Positions 1 to 9,069 are shown, numbered from the stretch's first letter. The stretch: 64,000 bases of DNA from Ectopseudomonas alcaliphila (GCF_900101755.1 NZ_FNAE01000001.1:62001-126000), one strand, 5' to 3'. The notes: generated by a model from the sequence alone, not told the origin. Numbers and translations: made by a program.

Positions 1-123
1 AACCCGGTATCACGCGCCTACCGCGACGTGCGCCTGGTCAGCATCGGCGGCGGCGCCGACGAAATCATGCTCGGCATCATCTGCAAGCTGATGGGCATCC
101 TGCCGGGAAAGAAGAAGGGCTGA
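1..123 (+). CDS. atuD: Acyl-CoA dehydrogenase, C-terminal end only (probable citronellyl-CoA dehydrogenase)
   Basis: Only the last 40 codons are in the window, ending in TGA at 121-123. The frame reads ...YRDVRLVSIGGGADEIML... and ends in a lysine-rich tail, which is the typical C-terminal FAD-binding helix region of acyl-CoA dehydrogenases (the IGGG-x-EIM motif). The next four genes match atuE-atuF-atuG-atuH in order, so this is most likely AtuD, which oxidises citronellyl-CoA and passes electrons to ETF. The family is clear; the substrate is inferred from the neighbours. The start lies upstream of the window. Confidence 0.8.
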   Translation, partial: NPVSRAYRDVRLVSIGGGADEIMLGIICKLMGILPGKKKG

Positions 124-134
124 GATACGCTGAT

Positions 135-229
135 GGTTCCCACGTCGAGGCGTCGAACCGTCCGCGTGGGAACCCATAACGGGACGCAGAGCGTCGCCAA
201 ATGCATTCCCACGCGGAGCGTGGGAACGA
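135..229. repeat. Intergenic palindromic repeat, family F copy 1
   Basis: The atuD-atuE gap carries GTTCCCACG...CGTGGG inverted arms followed by a second pair around ATTCCCACGCGGAGCGTGGG. A stretch of 35 bases starting at 137 is identical to one starting at 3222 in the atuF-atuG gap. The structure resembles the short intergenic palindromes (REP-like) common in Pseudomonas. It could also fold in the polycistronic mRNA. Confidence 0.8.
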
Positions 230-244
230 TCTAAAGGTGCCCCC

Positions 245-1042
245 ATGAGCAACCTGCCTCATTGCGAAACCCTGCTGCTTAACCTCGATGCCGGCATGCT
301 GCATATCACCCTCAACCGCCCGGACAGCCGCAATGCCATGAGCCTGGCCATGGTCACGGAACTGCGCGCAGTGCTGGAAGGCCTGCATGCAGACCCAAGC
401 GTGCGCGCCATTGTGCTGCGCGGCGCCGGTGGGCATTTCTGCGCAGGTGGCGATATCAAGGATATGGCCGGCGCGCGTGCGGCGGGTGGTGACGCCTACC
501 GCAGCCTTAACCGCGCCTTCGGCAGCCTGCTGGAGGAAGCGCAGAACACGCCGCAAGTGCTGATTGCCGTGCTCGAGGGCGCCGTGCTGGGCGGCGGTTT
601 TGGCCTGGCCTGCGTCTCGGACATCGCCATCTGCCAGCAGGACGCCAAGTTCGGTCTGCCGGAGACCACCCTGGGGATTCTGCCGGCGCAGATCGCCCCC
701 TTTGTGGTACGGCGCATCGGCCTGACCCAGACCCGGCGCCTGGCCCTGACCGCCGCCCGTTTCAATGGCAGCGAAGCCGAACGCCTGGGTCTGGTGCACT
801 TCAGCGAACCCAGCAGCGAAGCCGTCGACGCCCGCTTGCAACAGCTAATCAGCCAGGTGCGCCTGTGCGCCCCCGGCGCCAACGCCCAGACCAAAGCCCT
901 GCTGCTGGCGGCCGAAAGCGAAGCACTCGGGCCACTGCTGGACCGCGCCGCCGAGCAATTTGCCGCAGCGGTAACCGGCGCCGAAGGCGTCGAGGGCACC
1001 ATGGCCTTTATGCAGAAACGCGCGCCGAAGTGGGCCCAATGA
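245..1042 (+). CDS. atuE: Enoyl-CoA hydratase family, probable isohexenyl-glutaconyl-CoA hydratase
   Basis: A 265-residue crotonase-fold protein. It shows the oxyanion-hole segments HFCAGGDIKDM (about 64-74) and EGAVLGGGFGLACVSD (about 111-126), with a catalytic-type Glu140 in the LPETTLG stretch. In the atu pathway AtuE hydrates isohexenyl-glutaconyl-CoA, the product of geranyl-CoA carboxylase. The length equals that of the P. aeruginosa protein as I recall it. AAAGGTG at 234-240 is the likely ribosome-binding site. The specific substrate rests on its place between atuD and atuF; in isolation it could be called a methylglutaconyl-CoA hydratase. Confidence 0.87.
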   Translation: MSNLPHCETLLLNLDAGMLHITLNRPDSRNAMSLAMVTELRAVLEGLHADPSVRAIVLRGAGGHFCAGGDIKDMAGARAAGGDAYRSLNRAFGSLLEEAQNTPQVLIAVLEGAVLGGGFGLACVSDIAICQQDAKFGLPETTLGILPAQIAPFVVRRIGLTQTRRLALTAARFNGSEAERLGLVHFSEPSSEAVDARLQQLISQVRLCAPGANAQTKALLLAAESEALGPLLDRAAEQFAAAVTGAEGVEGTMAFMQKRAPKWAQ

Positions 1043-1075
1043 TGGATTGGACGAACTGACACTACGGCCAAACCC

Positions 1076-1158
1076 GTAGGGTGGATGTCGTTTTTTTACA
1101 TCCACCAATGTAATCAAGGACTCCAAGCGGTGGATCGATAAAGCGCGATCCACCCTAC
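1076..1158. repeat. Intergenic palindromic repeat, family A copy 1
   Basis: The element opens with GTAGGGTGGATGTCG and ends with CGATCCACCCTAC, so its ends are inverted. The first half also folds on itself (GGTGGATGT / ACATCCACC around a T-rich loop). A second copy is at 55288-55349, after the efflux genes. The hairpin plus T-run could act as a weak terminator or mRNA processing site inside the atu operon. Confidence 0.75.
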
Positions 1159-1170
1159 GTAACCAGAGAC

Positions 1171-1195
1171 CGTAGCCCGGATGAAATCCGGGAAT
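1171..1195. repeat. Short palindrome GTAGCCCGGAT, family B half-copy
   Basis: The segment GTAGCCCGGATGAAATCCGG contains the hairpin CCGGAT/ATCCGG. Related full or half copies occur at 4217-4277, 23489-23548 and 55470-55490. Here it ends about 20 bases before the atuF start codon, so the hairpin sits just upstream of that gene's ribosome-binding site (GGAG at 1204-1207). Confidence 0.65.
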
Positions 1196-1215
1196 CGACT
1201 CACAGGAGCACATAG

Positions 1216-3204
1216 ATGCCCGCCTTTAACAAGATTCTGATCGCCAACCGTGGGGAAATCGCCTGCAGGGTGATGCGTACCGCGCAAGATTTGGGCTACC
1301 GCACCGTCGCCGTTTACTCGCAGGCCGACGCCGACGCACGCCATGTGCAGCAAGCCGATGAAGCCGTGTGCATTGGCCCGGCCCAGGTGAATCAGTCCTA
1401 CCTGCGCATCGACGCCATCATCGAGGCCGCGAGCAAGACCGGCGCCGATGCCATCCACCCCGGCTATGGTTTCCTCTCCGAGAACGCCGACTTCGCCCGC
1501 GCCTGCGAAGCGGCTGGCATCGTCTTTATCGGCCCGACCGTGGAAGCCATCCACCTGATGGGCAGCAAGCGCCTGTCGAAGATCGCCATGCTCGAAGCCG
1601 GCGTGCCCTGCATCCCCGGCTATGAGGGCGCCGCCCAGGATGACGAGACCCTGGCCAGCGAAGCCGAACGCATCGGCTACCCGCTGATGATCAAGGCCAG
1701 CGCCGGCGGTGGCGGCCGCGGCATGCGCCTGGTACAGGAATCCTCCGAACTGCTGGGACAGATCCGCACCGCCCGCTCGGAGGCGCAGAATGCCTTCGGC
1801 TCCGGCGAGCTGATCCTCGAGCGCGCCGTGATCCGCCCGCGCCATGTGGAGATCCAGGTATTCGGCGACCAGCAAGGCAATATCCTCTACCTCGGCGAGC
1901 GCGACTGCTCGGTGCAGCGTCGCCACCAGAAGGTGGTCGAGGAAGCACCCTGCCCGGTGATGACGCCCGAGCTGCGCCGCGCCATGGGCGAGGCGGCGGT
2001 GAAGGCAGCGGCTTCGGTCAACTACGTCGGCGCCGGCACCGTGGAGTTCCTGCTCGACGCCAGCGGCGAGTTCTTCTTCCTGGAAATGAACACCCGCCTG
2101 CAGGTGGAACACCCGGTCACCGAGCTGATCACCGGCCAGGATCTGGTGGCCTGGCAGATTCGCGTGGCTGAAGGTCAGCCGCTGCCGCTCAGGCAGGACG
2201 ACATTCGCCTCACCGGCCATGCCATGGAAGTGCGTCTGTATGCCGAGGATTCGGCCGCCGGTTTCCTGCCGCAAACCGGCACCGCTCTGCGCTGGGAGCC
2301 GGCGCTGCGCGAGGGCATCCGCATCGACCACGGACTGGTCGAAGGTCAGGCCATCACCCCGTTCTACGACCCGATGCTGGCCAAGGTCATCGCCTATGGC
2401 GCCACCCGCGAAGAAGCGCGGCGCAAACTGGTGCGTGCGGTTGAGGATTGCGTGCTGCTGGGCGTCAACGGCAACCAGCGTTTTCTCGCCAACCTGCTTA
2501 GCCACCCCGAGTTTGCCGCCGGCAATGCCACCACCGCGTTTATCGCCGAGCATTTCGCCAGCGACCCGAGCCTAAGCCCGCAGGCACCCAAGGCCTGCGA
2601 ACTGGCAGCCGCAGCCGCCCTGCTGTTCCAGCAATCGGCCAATGCCCGCGCGCACCAACCGGGCCTCTCCGGTTGGCGCAATGCCGGCAGCGCGCCCTGG
2701 CGTTTTCTGCTCAAGCTGGGTGAGCAACAGTTCGCGGCAGAGCTGGAAGTGCAAGCCGACGGCCCACAGCCCAGCCTGCTGGCCACGATTGGCGAGCAGC
2801 AGGTCAGCCTCAAGCTGCTGGCCAGCGATGGCCGCTGGGCCACCCTGGAGCTGGACGGCATTCGCCAGCGCCTGGCCTATCACCTGGCCGGCGACAACCT
2901 CTGGCTGTATGGCCATAACGGCAATCTGCAGCTGACTGATATCACCCATCTGCCGGTCAGCAGCGCCACCGGCGCCGGCTCGGGCAGCGTCAAGGCGCCC
3001 ATGGACGGCGCGATTGTCGAGGTACTGGTCGAAGCCGGTAGCCAGGTCAGCAAGGGCCAACTGCTGGTGGTACTGGAAGCGATGAAGATGGAACACCCGC
3101 TCAAGGCCAGCATCAACGGTGTGGTACGGCGGATTGGCGTCAGCCGTGGCGATCAGGTGAAAAACCGCCAGCTATTGGTGGAGATCGAAGCCGCCGACGC
3201 GTAG
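1216..3204 (+). CDS. atuF: Biotin-dependent acyl-CoA carboxylase alpha subunit, probable geranyl-CoA carboxylase
   Basis: A 662-residue protein with the usual alpha-subunit order: biotin carboxylase N-terminal domain (IANRGEIACRVM, residues 8-19), ATP-grasp domain (KASAGGGGRGMR near 160-170; MNTRLQVEHPVTE near 295), BC C-terminal domain, linker, and a C-terminal biotinyl domain with the EAMKM motif (Lys624 is the biotin site). Together with the beta subunit AtuC, expected just upstream of the window, it carboxylates cis-geranyl-CoA. The leucine-pathway homologue LiuD has the same architecture, so the terpene role is inferred from the atuDE...GH setting. A clear GGAG lies nine bases before the ATG. 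Confidence 0.9.
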   Translation: MPAFNKILIANRGEIACRVMRTAQDLGYRTVAVYSQADADARHVQQADEAVCIGPAQVNQSYLRIDAIIEAASKTGADAIHPGYGFLSENADFARACEAAGIVFIGPTVEAIHLMGSKRLSKIAMLEAGVPCIPGYEGAAQDDETLASEAERIGYPLMIKASAGGGGRGMRLVQESSELLGQIRTARSEAQNAFGSGELILERAVIRPRHVEIQVFGDQQGNILYLGERDCSVQRRHQKVVEEAPCPVMTPELRRAMGEAAVKAAASVNYVGAGTVEFLLDASGEFFFLEMNTRLQVEHPVTELITGQDLVAWQIRVAEGQPLPLRQDDIRLTGHAMEVRLYAEDSAAGFLPQTGTALRWEPALREGIRIDHGLVEGQAITPFYDPMLAKVIAYGATREEARRKLVRAVEDCVLLGVNGNQRFLANLLSHPEFAAGNATTAFIAEHFASDPSLSPQAPKACELAAAAALLFQQSANARAHQPGLSGWRNAGSAPWRFLLKLGEQQFAAELEVQADGPQPSLLATIGEQQVSLKLLASDGRWATLELDGIRQRLAYHLAGDNLWLYGHNGNLQLTDITHLPVSSATGAGSGSVKAPMDGAIVEVLVEAGSQVSKGQLLVVLEAMKMEHPLKASINGVVRRIGVSRGDQVKNRQLLVEIEAADA

Positions 3205-3221
3205 TCGCATAAACGCTGATC

Positions 3222-3335
3222 GTTCCCACGTCGAGGCGTCGAACCGTCCGCGTGGGCATACAGGCAGAGACGCTCCGCGTCTCATGCGGCGCGGAGCGTC
3301 CCCGGGTCGGTTCCCACGCCGGAGCGTGGGAACCA
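3222..3335. repeat. Intergenic palindromic repeat, family F copy 2
   Basis: This atuF-atuG spacer begins with the same GTTCCCACGTCGAGGCGTCG segment as the atuD-atuE gap, then has GAGACGCTCCGCGTCTC and GGTTCCCACGCCGGAGCGTGGGAACC palindromes. A long in-frame extension upstream of atuG runs through the repeat and is not a credible N-terminus. Confidence 0.8.
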
Positions 3336-3370
3336 TCAAACGAATAACAACAAAATCACGGAGAACTCAT

Positions 3371-4195
3371 ATGTCACTGCAAGGCAAAACCCTGTTTATC
3401 ACCGGCGCCAGCCGTGGCATCGGCCGTGAAATCGCCCTGCGCGCCGCCCGTGACGGCGCCAATATCGTGATTGCGGCGAAAAGCGCCGAGCCCCACGCCA
3501 AGCTGCCCGGCACCATCCACTCGGTGGCTGCTGAAGTTGAAGAAGTGGGCGGCAAGGCCCTGGCCCTGCAAGTCGATGTGCGTGACGAAAACGCGGTGAA
3601 AAACGCCATGGCCCAGGCGGCCGAACACTTTGGCGGCATCGACGTGCTGATCAACAACGCCGGGGCGATCAAGCTGGTGGGCGTGGAGAAGCTCGAACCC
3701 AAGCGCTTCGACCTGATGTACCAGATCAACACCCGCGCGGTGATGGTCTGCAGCCAGGCGGCCCTTGCCTATCTGAAAAAAAGCGCGGGCGGGCACATCC
3801 TCAACCTCTCCCCGCCGCTCAACCTCGACGCCAAATGGTTCGCCCAGCACGGCCCTTACACCGTCACCAAGTACGGCATGAGCATGCTCACCCTGGGCAT
3901 GAGCGAGGAATTCAAGAAGTACGGCATCAGCGTCAATTCGCTGTGGCCGAAGACCATGATCGCCACCGCCGCGATCGAGTTCGAACTGGGCAGCCGCGAC
4001 GCCTTCAAGCGGGCGCGCACCCCGGCCATCATGGCCGATGCCGCCCATGCGATCCTGGCGAGCGAAGGTCGCAGCATCACCGGGCGCCTGCTGATCGACG
4101 AGGACATCCTGCGCGAACAGGGCGTCACCGACTTCGAGCAGTACCGCTTCGATCCCGCGGGCGGCAGCCTGGTGCCGGATCTGTTCGTCGATTGA
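3371..4195 (+). CDS. atuG: Short-chain dehydrogenase/reductase of the acyclic-terpene cluster
   Basis: A 274-residue SDR with the NAD(P)-binding GASRGIG motif near residue 14, the NNAG motif, and a YxxxK active site (YTVTK) followed by an HSDL2-like C-terminal half. The ATG at 3371 is preceded by GGAG at 3361-3364. An upstream in-frame start at 3284 would put repeat-derived sequence into the protein and is rejected. The gene holds the atuG position between atuF and atuH. Its reaction in citronellol/geraniol catabolism is not certain; a 3-hydroxyacyl-CoA or alcohol dehydrogenase role is plausible. Confidence 0.86.
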   Translation: MSLQGKTLFITGASRGIGREIALRAARDGANIVIAAKSAEPHAKLPGTIHSVAAEVEEVGGKALALQVDVRDENAVKNAMAQAAEHFGGIDVLINNAGAIKLVGVEKLEPKRFDLMYQINTRAVMVCSQAALAYLKKSAGGHILNLSPPLNLDAKWFAQHGPYTVTKYGMSMLTLGMSEEFKKYGISVNSLWPKTMIATAAIEFELGSRDAFKRARTPAIMADAAHAILASEGRSITGRLLIDEDILREQGVTDFEQYRFDPAGGSLVPDLFVD

Positions 4196-4216
4196 AGCCT
4201 CGGATGCGTTGGTTTC

Positions 4217-4277
4217 GTAGCCCGGATGCAATCCGGGTAAATTGGCGCGCGGGATCCCCGGATTGCATCCGAGCTAC
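4217..4277. repeat. Intergenic palindromic repeat, family B, full inverted pair
   Basis: GTAGCCCGGATGCAATCCGG at the left is mirrored by CCGGATTGCATCCGAGCTAC at the right, with about 20 bases between. It occupies the atuG-atuH gap and resembles the metZ-purF copy at 23489-23548. Confidence 0.78.
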
Positions 4278-4291
4278 GGGCGCCTCGATCC

Positions 4292-4312
4292 GTAGGGTGC
4301 GCCGCGCGCACC
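4292..4312. repeat. Palindrome GTAGGGTGCGC, family C half-copy
   Basis: GTAGGGTGCGCCGCGCGCAC is a half-element whose full inverted form occurs at 36648-36709 and 50077-50138. It lies 15 bases after the family B copy in the atuG-atuH gap. Confidence 0.65.
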
Positions 4313-4483
4313 AAGACGACCCGCGGATTTACGCCTGGCTCGGTGCGAACAGCGCAGCCTACGACATGCCGCGTATTTGCCGATCTGCCCGCCGCTGAGC
4401 GCACCAGAGCCATGGCTGGTACGCGCCGGTCTGACTAGAGTCAGGGCTCGCCTCCAATTCATAACATCCCAAGTGCGAGCCCC

Positions 4484-6310
4484 ATGAGCCAAGCCGATCT
4501 GATTTCGCCCTTCCGCTTCCTGGCCCACCTGCCGCAACACCTGCCACGCGTGCCGCGCATGCTGCGTGGCCTCTACTACGCCGGCATCCGTAATCGCGAG
4601 AAGAACCTGTCGCTGGCCTGGGCCCTGCAGCGCGCAGCCGAACGCCATCCCGAGCGTCCGGCGCTGATGGATGAAAACCGCCAGCTCAGCTACCGCGCGT
4701 TCAATGCCTGGGCCAACCGCCTGGCCTGGGCGTTCAAGGCCGAGGGTGTCAGCCACGGCGACGTGGTTGCGGTAATGCTGGAGAACCGCCTGGAGCTGCT
4801 GGCGATCCTCGCCGCCCTGAGCAAACTGGGCGCGGTCGGCGCGCTGATCAACACCACCCAGCGCGGCAAGGTACTGGCGCACAGCTTCAACCTGGTCAAA
4901 CCCGGATTCCTGGTAATCGGCGACGAACTGCTTGGTGCCTTCGACGAAATCGCCGATCAGTTGCATGACCTGCAGGCATGTCGCTACTGGATCGCCGACC
5001 AGGACTGCCTGGGCGATCCCGGCCAGGCGCCGCAGGGCTGGAGCAACCTCATGCAGCTGGCCGCCGGCCAGGCCCAGGACAACCCACCGGACAGCCAGCA
5101 GGTACGCATGAAGGACGCCTGCTTTCTGATTTACACCTCCGGCACCACCGGTCTGCCCAAGGCCTCGATCATGAGCCACGGCAAGTGGATCAAGGCCTAC
5201 GGCGGCTTCGGCCACTCCGGCCTGACGCTGGGCGAGCGCGACGTGCTCTACCTCACCCTGCCCTGCTACCACAACAATGCCGTCACCGTGTGCTGGAGCG
5301 CAGCGCTGGCCGGCGGCGCGGCCATCGCCCTGCGCCGCAGGTTCTCCGCCAGCGCCTTCTGGAGCGACGTAGCACGCTATAACGCCACCTGCTTCGGCTA
5401 CATCGGCGAACTGTGCCGCTACCTGCTCAACCAGCCCGTGCATCCTGCGGAACAGGGCAACAGCCTGCGCTGCATGATCGGCAACGGCTTGCGCCCGTCG
5501 ATCTGGGCCGAGTTCAAGCAGCGCTTCGGCGTCGAGCAAATCACCGAGTTCTATGCCTCCAGTGAAGGCAATATCGGCTTCACCAACGTCTTCAACTTCG
5601 ACAACACCGTCGGCTACACCCCCGCCACCTACGCCATCGTCCGCTACGACCTGGAGAATGACCGACCGATCCGTGGCAAGAAGGGCTTTGTACAGAAGGC
5701 AGACAAGGGTGAAGCGGGCCTGCTGATCAGCGAGATCAGTGCCAAATGGCCGTTCGACGGCTACACCGATCCGGCCAAGAGCGAATCGGTGATCCTGCGC
5801 GACGTGTTCAAGAAGGGCGACGCCTGGTTCAACAGCGGCGACCTGATGCGCGACATCGGTTGCAAGCATGCGCAGTTCGTCGACCGCCTCGGCGACACCT
5901 TTCGCTGGAAAGGCGAGAACGTTTCCACCACCGAGGTGGAAAACGTGCTCGGCGCCTTCCCCGGCGTGGAAGATGCCGTGGTCTATGGCGTGGAGATTCC
6001 CGGCACCAATGGCCGCTGCGGCATGGCCGCGCTGCGCCTGACGTCAGGTTGCGAACTGGACGGCACCGCCCTGGCCGCCCATCTCGACGCAGAACTGCCG
6101 GCCTACGCGGCGCCGCTGTTCGTGCGCCTGCTTGGCGAGGTGGAAACCACCGGTACCTTCAAGTACAAGAAGACGGATCTGAAGCAGGCCGGCTACGACC
6201 CGAGCCAGGTCGAGGGCCCGCTCTACGTGCGCCTACCCGGCTCGAACGGCTTCCAGAGGCTGGATGAGGATGTGCACAGGGCCATTGAGCTGCTGGCTTA
6301 TCGTTTCTGA
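4484..6310 (+). CDS. atuH: Long/very-long-chain acyl-CoA synthetase, AMP-binding family
   Basis: A 608-residue adenylate-forming enzyme. The ATP/AMP signature IYTSGTTGLPKA lies near residues 217-228, the EFYASSEGN motif near 363, and the SGDLMRD and DRLGDTFRWKGENVSTTEV motifs near 452-485. That last form is typical of FATP/very-long-chain acyl-CoA synthetases. It activates a fatty or terpenoid acid to its CoA thioester. It is last in the atu series and a 288-base gap with two repeats separates it from atuG, so it may have its own promoter. The ribosome-binding site is weak. Confidence 0.87.
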   Translation: MSQADLISPFRFLAHLPQHLPRVPRMLRGLYYAGIRNREKNLSLAWALQRAAERHPERPALMDENRQLSYRAFNAWANRLAWAFKAEGVSHGDVVAVMLENRLELLAILAALSKLGAVGALINTTQRGKVLAHSFNLVKPGFLVIGDELLGAFDEIADQLHDLQACRYWIADQDCLGDPGQAPQGWSNLMQLAAGQAQDNPPDSQQVRMKDACFLIYTSGTTGLPKASIMSHGKWIKAYGGFGHSGLTLGERDVLYLTLPCYHNNAVTVCWSAALAGGAAIALRRRFSASAFWSDVARYNATCFGYIGELCRYLLNQPVHPAEQGNSLRCMIGNGLRPSIWAEFKQRFGVEQITEFYASSEGNIGFTNVFNFDNTVGYTPATYAIVRYDLENDRPIRGKKGFVQKADKGEAGLLISEISAKWPFDGYTDPAKSESVILRDVFKKGDAWFNSGDLMRDIGCKHAQFVDRLGDTFRWKGENVSTTEVENVLGAFPGVEDAVVYGVEIPGTNGRCGMAALRLTSGCELDGTALAAHLDAELPAYAAPLFVRLLGEVETTGTFKYKKTDLKQAGYDPSQVEGPLYVRLPGSNGFQRLDEDVHRAIELLAYRF

Positions 6311-6318
6311 CACAGAGT

Positions 6319-8421
6319 TCAGGCAGGCGAGTCGTCGCTCTCGATCGCTCGCCAGCTCTCAAGATGACGGCGGTCCAGACGCTGCCAGTGCACGGCATCG
6401 CTGAGTTGTTCGGCGGGCAACCAGATGCTGCCACTGCGGATCAGCATCTGCCTGGGCAACGCCAGCAGCGCCTCCATGCTGATCAACTGTGATTCCTGCT
6501 CCGGGCTGCTGACGTGCAACCCGGTCTCATCGAACGCCTCGAAGCACGGTATTGCAGCCAGAGGCTGTGCGCAATGACGCAGCGTATGTTCCTGGGTATC
6601 CAGCAGCAACAGGTGCCACTGCTGGGATTTTTCGTCGATCACCCGGCGACTCAGCGCCAGATAGCGCCCGCTCGCCGACCAGGCCATGGCAGGCGCCAGA
6701 TTCGCCACGCCACAACCGGAAGCGGTGAGCACACAGCCGCCCCCTGGCGCCAGTTCCTGCCCTTCGCTCACGTCACGATCCAGCCCGAACAACCAGGCGG
6801 CGTCGTCTGCGCCAGGTGCGGCGAGCAGGTAATCACCCTCCTCACTGGCGGATACGGGGCGCCACTCCAGGCGCCAGTTGGGCAGCACGCGCAATGACCA
6901 GGCATCGACCGCCACCCGCGTGCTTCGATGCTGCAGCCGGCCAGCGGCGACGAAGGCATCGGCCTGCTCCGCCGCCGGCGCCAGTGCGTCGAGACGTGGC
7001 ACTGGCCCGGTACCGGTAGCGCTGGCCTGTCTGCCGATTATCTGCTGCAGGCTGAGCACGCCACCCTCGAACGCCTGCAGCCCAGCGACCAGCAGAGGCT
7101 CATCGAGCTTCAGCAAGCGCCGCGCCAAAACGTCCGCAACCACCAACTGATGAGGCACGGCAGGCGCCTCGGCAAAGGCGATCAGCGCCAGGTAACGCCC
7201 ACAATCGGAAAGACGCTGATCGAGACACCACAGCCCCGGCAGCTGCCAGGCATCGATGTGACAAGCCAAGGCATGGCGGCGACCATCGCGACTCTTGCGC
7301 ACCAGGGTCATGCAGGGTTGCGCATCTCCCTGCATCGATGGCAGCTGCAGCGATATGGCGCCTGCCCGCTCCCCTTCCAGTTCGATGCATAGGGTCAGAT
7401 TGATGCAACGCTCAGCTTGCGTCACGGACATCTGTGCCTGATAGAAGAGACGCCCACCTCCCAGTCGGCAGGGTGCGCCCCATTCAATCACGGGCTCATC
7501 GGCAAGCGGCTGCCAGGGTTCGTCCAGCGGACGCCAACCGGAGGTCGCTCGCCATAGCCAGCTTGCAGTTTCCCCCACGGATTGGCTCTCGGCACGCGCG
7601 CGACAGACGAGCATCTGGCCGTCCTCGCTCCAGAGCACCGAGGCGTCTTGCTCGAGCAGCAGCCCCGTGGGGTTGTCGTCCAACCACAGGCTGTAAGCGG
7701 ACCCGGCCTTGCCGTCCGCCACGCTGAGAGGCTCGCCTCGAAGAATATGCTTGCCCTGCGGTGATGCGCAGATAAGGTGCCCGTTGCTGTCGACCTCGCC
7801 CCGAGATTGCTGCCCCTGAGCCACGGGACTGACGGCGGCTGGACGCTCGATTGGCGAAGATGCCTCGGCCGTGCGGATAACGAGACGTGGTGACGACCAC
7901 TGATCGACTCCAACCTGGAGCTGTTGAGTCACTCGACCGTCTATGGCCCAGGCGAAACCATCGGTGGATCTGTCCTGCCAGGCAGTACCAAATTTCGGAA
8001 GGTAGCGTGAGCGAGGGGCGACCACTAACGGCGGTGCTTCCCCCTGAAAGCGCAGACTGAAACTGTGCTTGGCGCCGTAGCTATCGAACCCGAGAAACTG
8101 CGTCCACAGCATCAGGTGGATGCTGCCAAACAGGAAAACGAAAAGTCCGACGAAAAAGCCCAGCCAACCGGAAACCTCGCCCCATAGCTGACATCCGAAG
8201 CCAACAAGCAGCATGAACAGAGGTGCGGGCAACTGCTTGGCCACTTCCGGGTATCCCGAAAGCGCGATGATCGCGATGGCGAAGAACATCGACACGATCA
8301 GCCACAGCACGCTCCACCACGGCAGGAAGATGCCTGAGAGCAGGGGAACAATGAGCGCCAGCAAGGCGAACACCACCCTATCCTGGGCAGGGCAATCGTA
8401 TTCATCGGTCTTGGCAGACAT
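6319..8421 (-). CDS. Uncharacterised large membrane protein (four N-terminal TM segments plus soluble domain)
   Basis: I do not recognise a named family for this 700-residue protein. The first 130 residues contain four hydrophobic segments (about 17-34, 36-55, 66-84 and 90-110). The rest (about 130-700) is soluble and rich in Trp and in short beta-like stretches such as SGRYLALS and CGRYLALI, which recall WD/beta-propeller repeats; that reading is tentative. GGAG lies a few bases before the ATG. It is convergent with atuH, with nine bases between the stops, and stands in the position I recall for PA2894, next to the sigma/anti-sigma genes. The role is unknown. Confidence 0.75.
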   Translation of the reverse strand: MSAKTDEYDCPAQDRVVFALLALIVPLLSGIFLPWWSVLWLIVSMFFAIAIIALSGYPEVAKQLPAPLFMLLVGFGCQLWGEVSGWLGFFVGLFVFLFGSIHLMLWTQFLGFDSYGAKHSFSLRFQGEAPPLVVAPRSRYLPKFGTAWQDRSTDGFAWAIDGRVTQQLQVGVDQWSSPRLVIRTAEASSPIERPAAVSPVAQGQQSRGEVDSNGHLICASPQGKHILRGEPLSVADGKAGSAYSLWLDDNPTGLLLEQDASVLWSEDGQMLVCRARAESQSVGETASWLWRATSGWRPLDEPWQPLADEPVIEWGAPCRLGGGRLFYQAQMSVTQAERCINLTLCIELEGERAGAISLQLPSMQGDAQPCMTLVRKSRDGRRHALACHIDAWQLPGLWCLDQRLSDCGRYLALIAFAEAPAVPHQLVVADVLARRLLKLDEPLLVAGLQAFEGGVLSLQQIIGRQASATGTGPVPRLDALAPAAEQADAFVAAGRLQHRSTRVAVDAWSLRVLPNWRLEWRPVSASEEGDYLLAAPGADDAAWLFGLDRDVSEGQELAPGGGCVLTASGCGVANLAPAMAWSASGRYLALSRRVIDEKSQQWHLLLLDTQEHTLRHCAQPLAAIPCFEAFDETGLHVSSPEQESQLISMEALLALPRQMLIRSGSIWLPAEQLSDAVHWQRLDRRHLESWRAIESDDSPA

Positions 8422-8549
8422 TCGGCACTCCTTTGCCAGTGGTTCAGGTCAGAGGCCGCCATCATAACAACACGCCGTGCGAGGAGATTTGAGGCAGCCT
8501 GCAATCCGCTTCAAGCATGGCTATCCGAGATGATCGCCGCCCTGGTGAG

Positions 8550-9044
8550 CTACTGCTTGAACTCGAACTGCAGCTCAGCCCCTTCGATGGAGTCCCAGTA
8601 GTCGTCCACCCGCTCATTGCTGATCAGCCGACCACTGATCTGGAACGGGCTCTGGACTTCGGATTTCTCACCGAACAACGGCGGCAACAGAGGCGAAAGA
8701 TCCTCGCGGGTTTCGCTTTGCAGCGCCTGCTCGAACAACTCCTGCGGCACGCTCAGATCCAACGCCTGTTTCGGCTCGGGTTCTACCGGTTTGGGCTTTG
8801 GCGCCGCAGCAGGCTTGGGCTTGACGGCGACCGGCGGCTTGACGGGGGCAGCCACCGACTTGTCCTCGACAACGTTGATCGGCGTTGCCGGCTCAACAGG
8901 TTCTGGCTTGACCACAGGCACCTCGACAGGCGCGGCGACCGCTGCCGGCTCTGACGGAGGCTGCTGCGCGACAGACTCTGGTGCACGTTCGCAGGCACTC
9001 AACCAACCCAGGCACAGCAACAGGAAAAAAGACTTACGCATCAT
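8550..9044 (-). CDS. Proline-rich lipoprotein of unknown function
   Basis: A 164-residue protein beginning with a lipoprotein signal (LGWLSAC, lipobox Cys at about 18). A low-complexity Pro/Ala/Val/Lys-rich linker follows (about 25-92), then a short acidic C-terminal domain containing LFEQALQSETREDLSPLLP. The linker suggests a tether that lets the C-terminal domain reach across the periplasm. There are two adjacent start codons (MM) and no good ribosome-binding site. It lies downstream of the anti-sigma gene on the same strand. No function can be assigned. Confidence 0.7.
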   Translation of the reverse strand: MMRKSFFLLLCLGWLSACERAPESVAQQPPSEPAAVAAPVEVPVVKPEPVEPATPINVVEDKSVAAPVKPPVAVKPKPAAAPKPKPVEPEPKQALDLSVPQELFEQALQSETREDLSPLLPPLFGEKSEVQSPFQISGRLISNERVDDYWDSIEGAELQFEFKQ

Positions 9045-9069
9045 GGGGCATAGGTAACTCGATCAGTAA

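Noticed and set aside
4274..5869. A 531-codon minus-strand frame antisense to atuH
   Set aside because: AtuH motifs are complete on the plus strand, and the antisense product has no recognisable domain.
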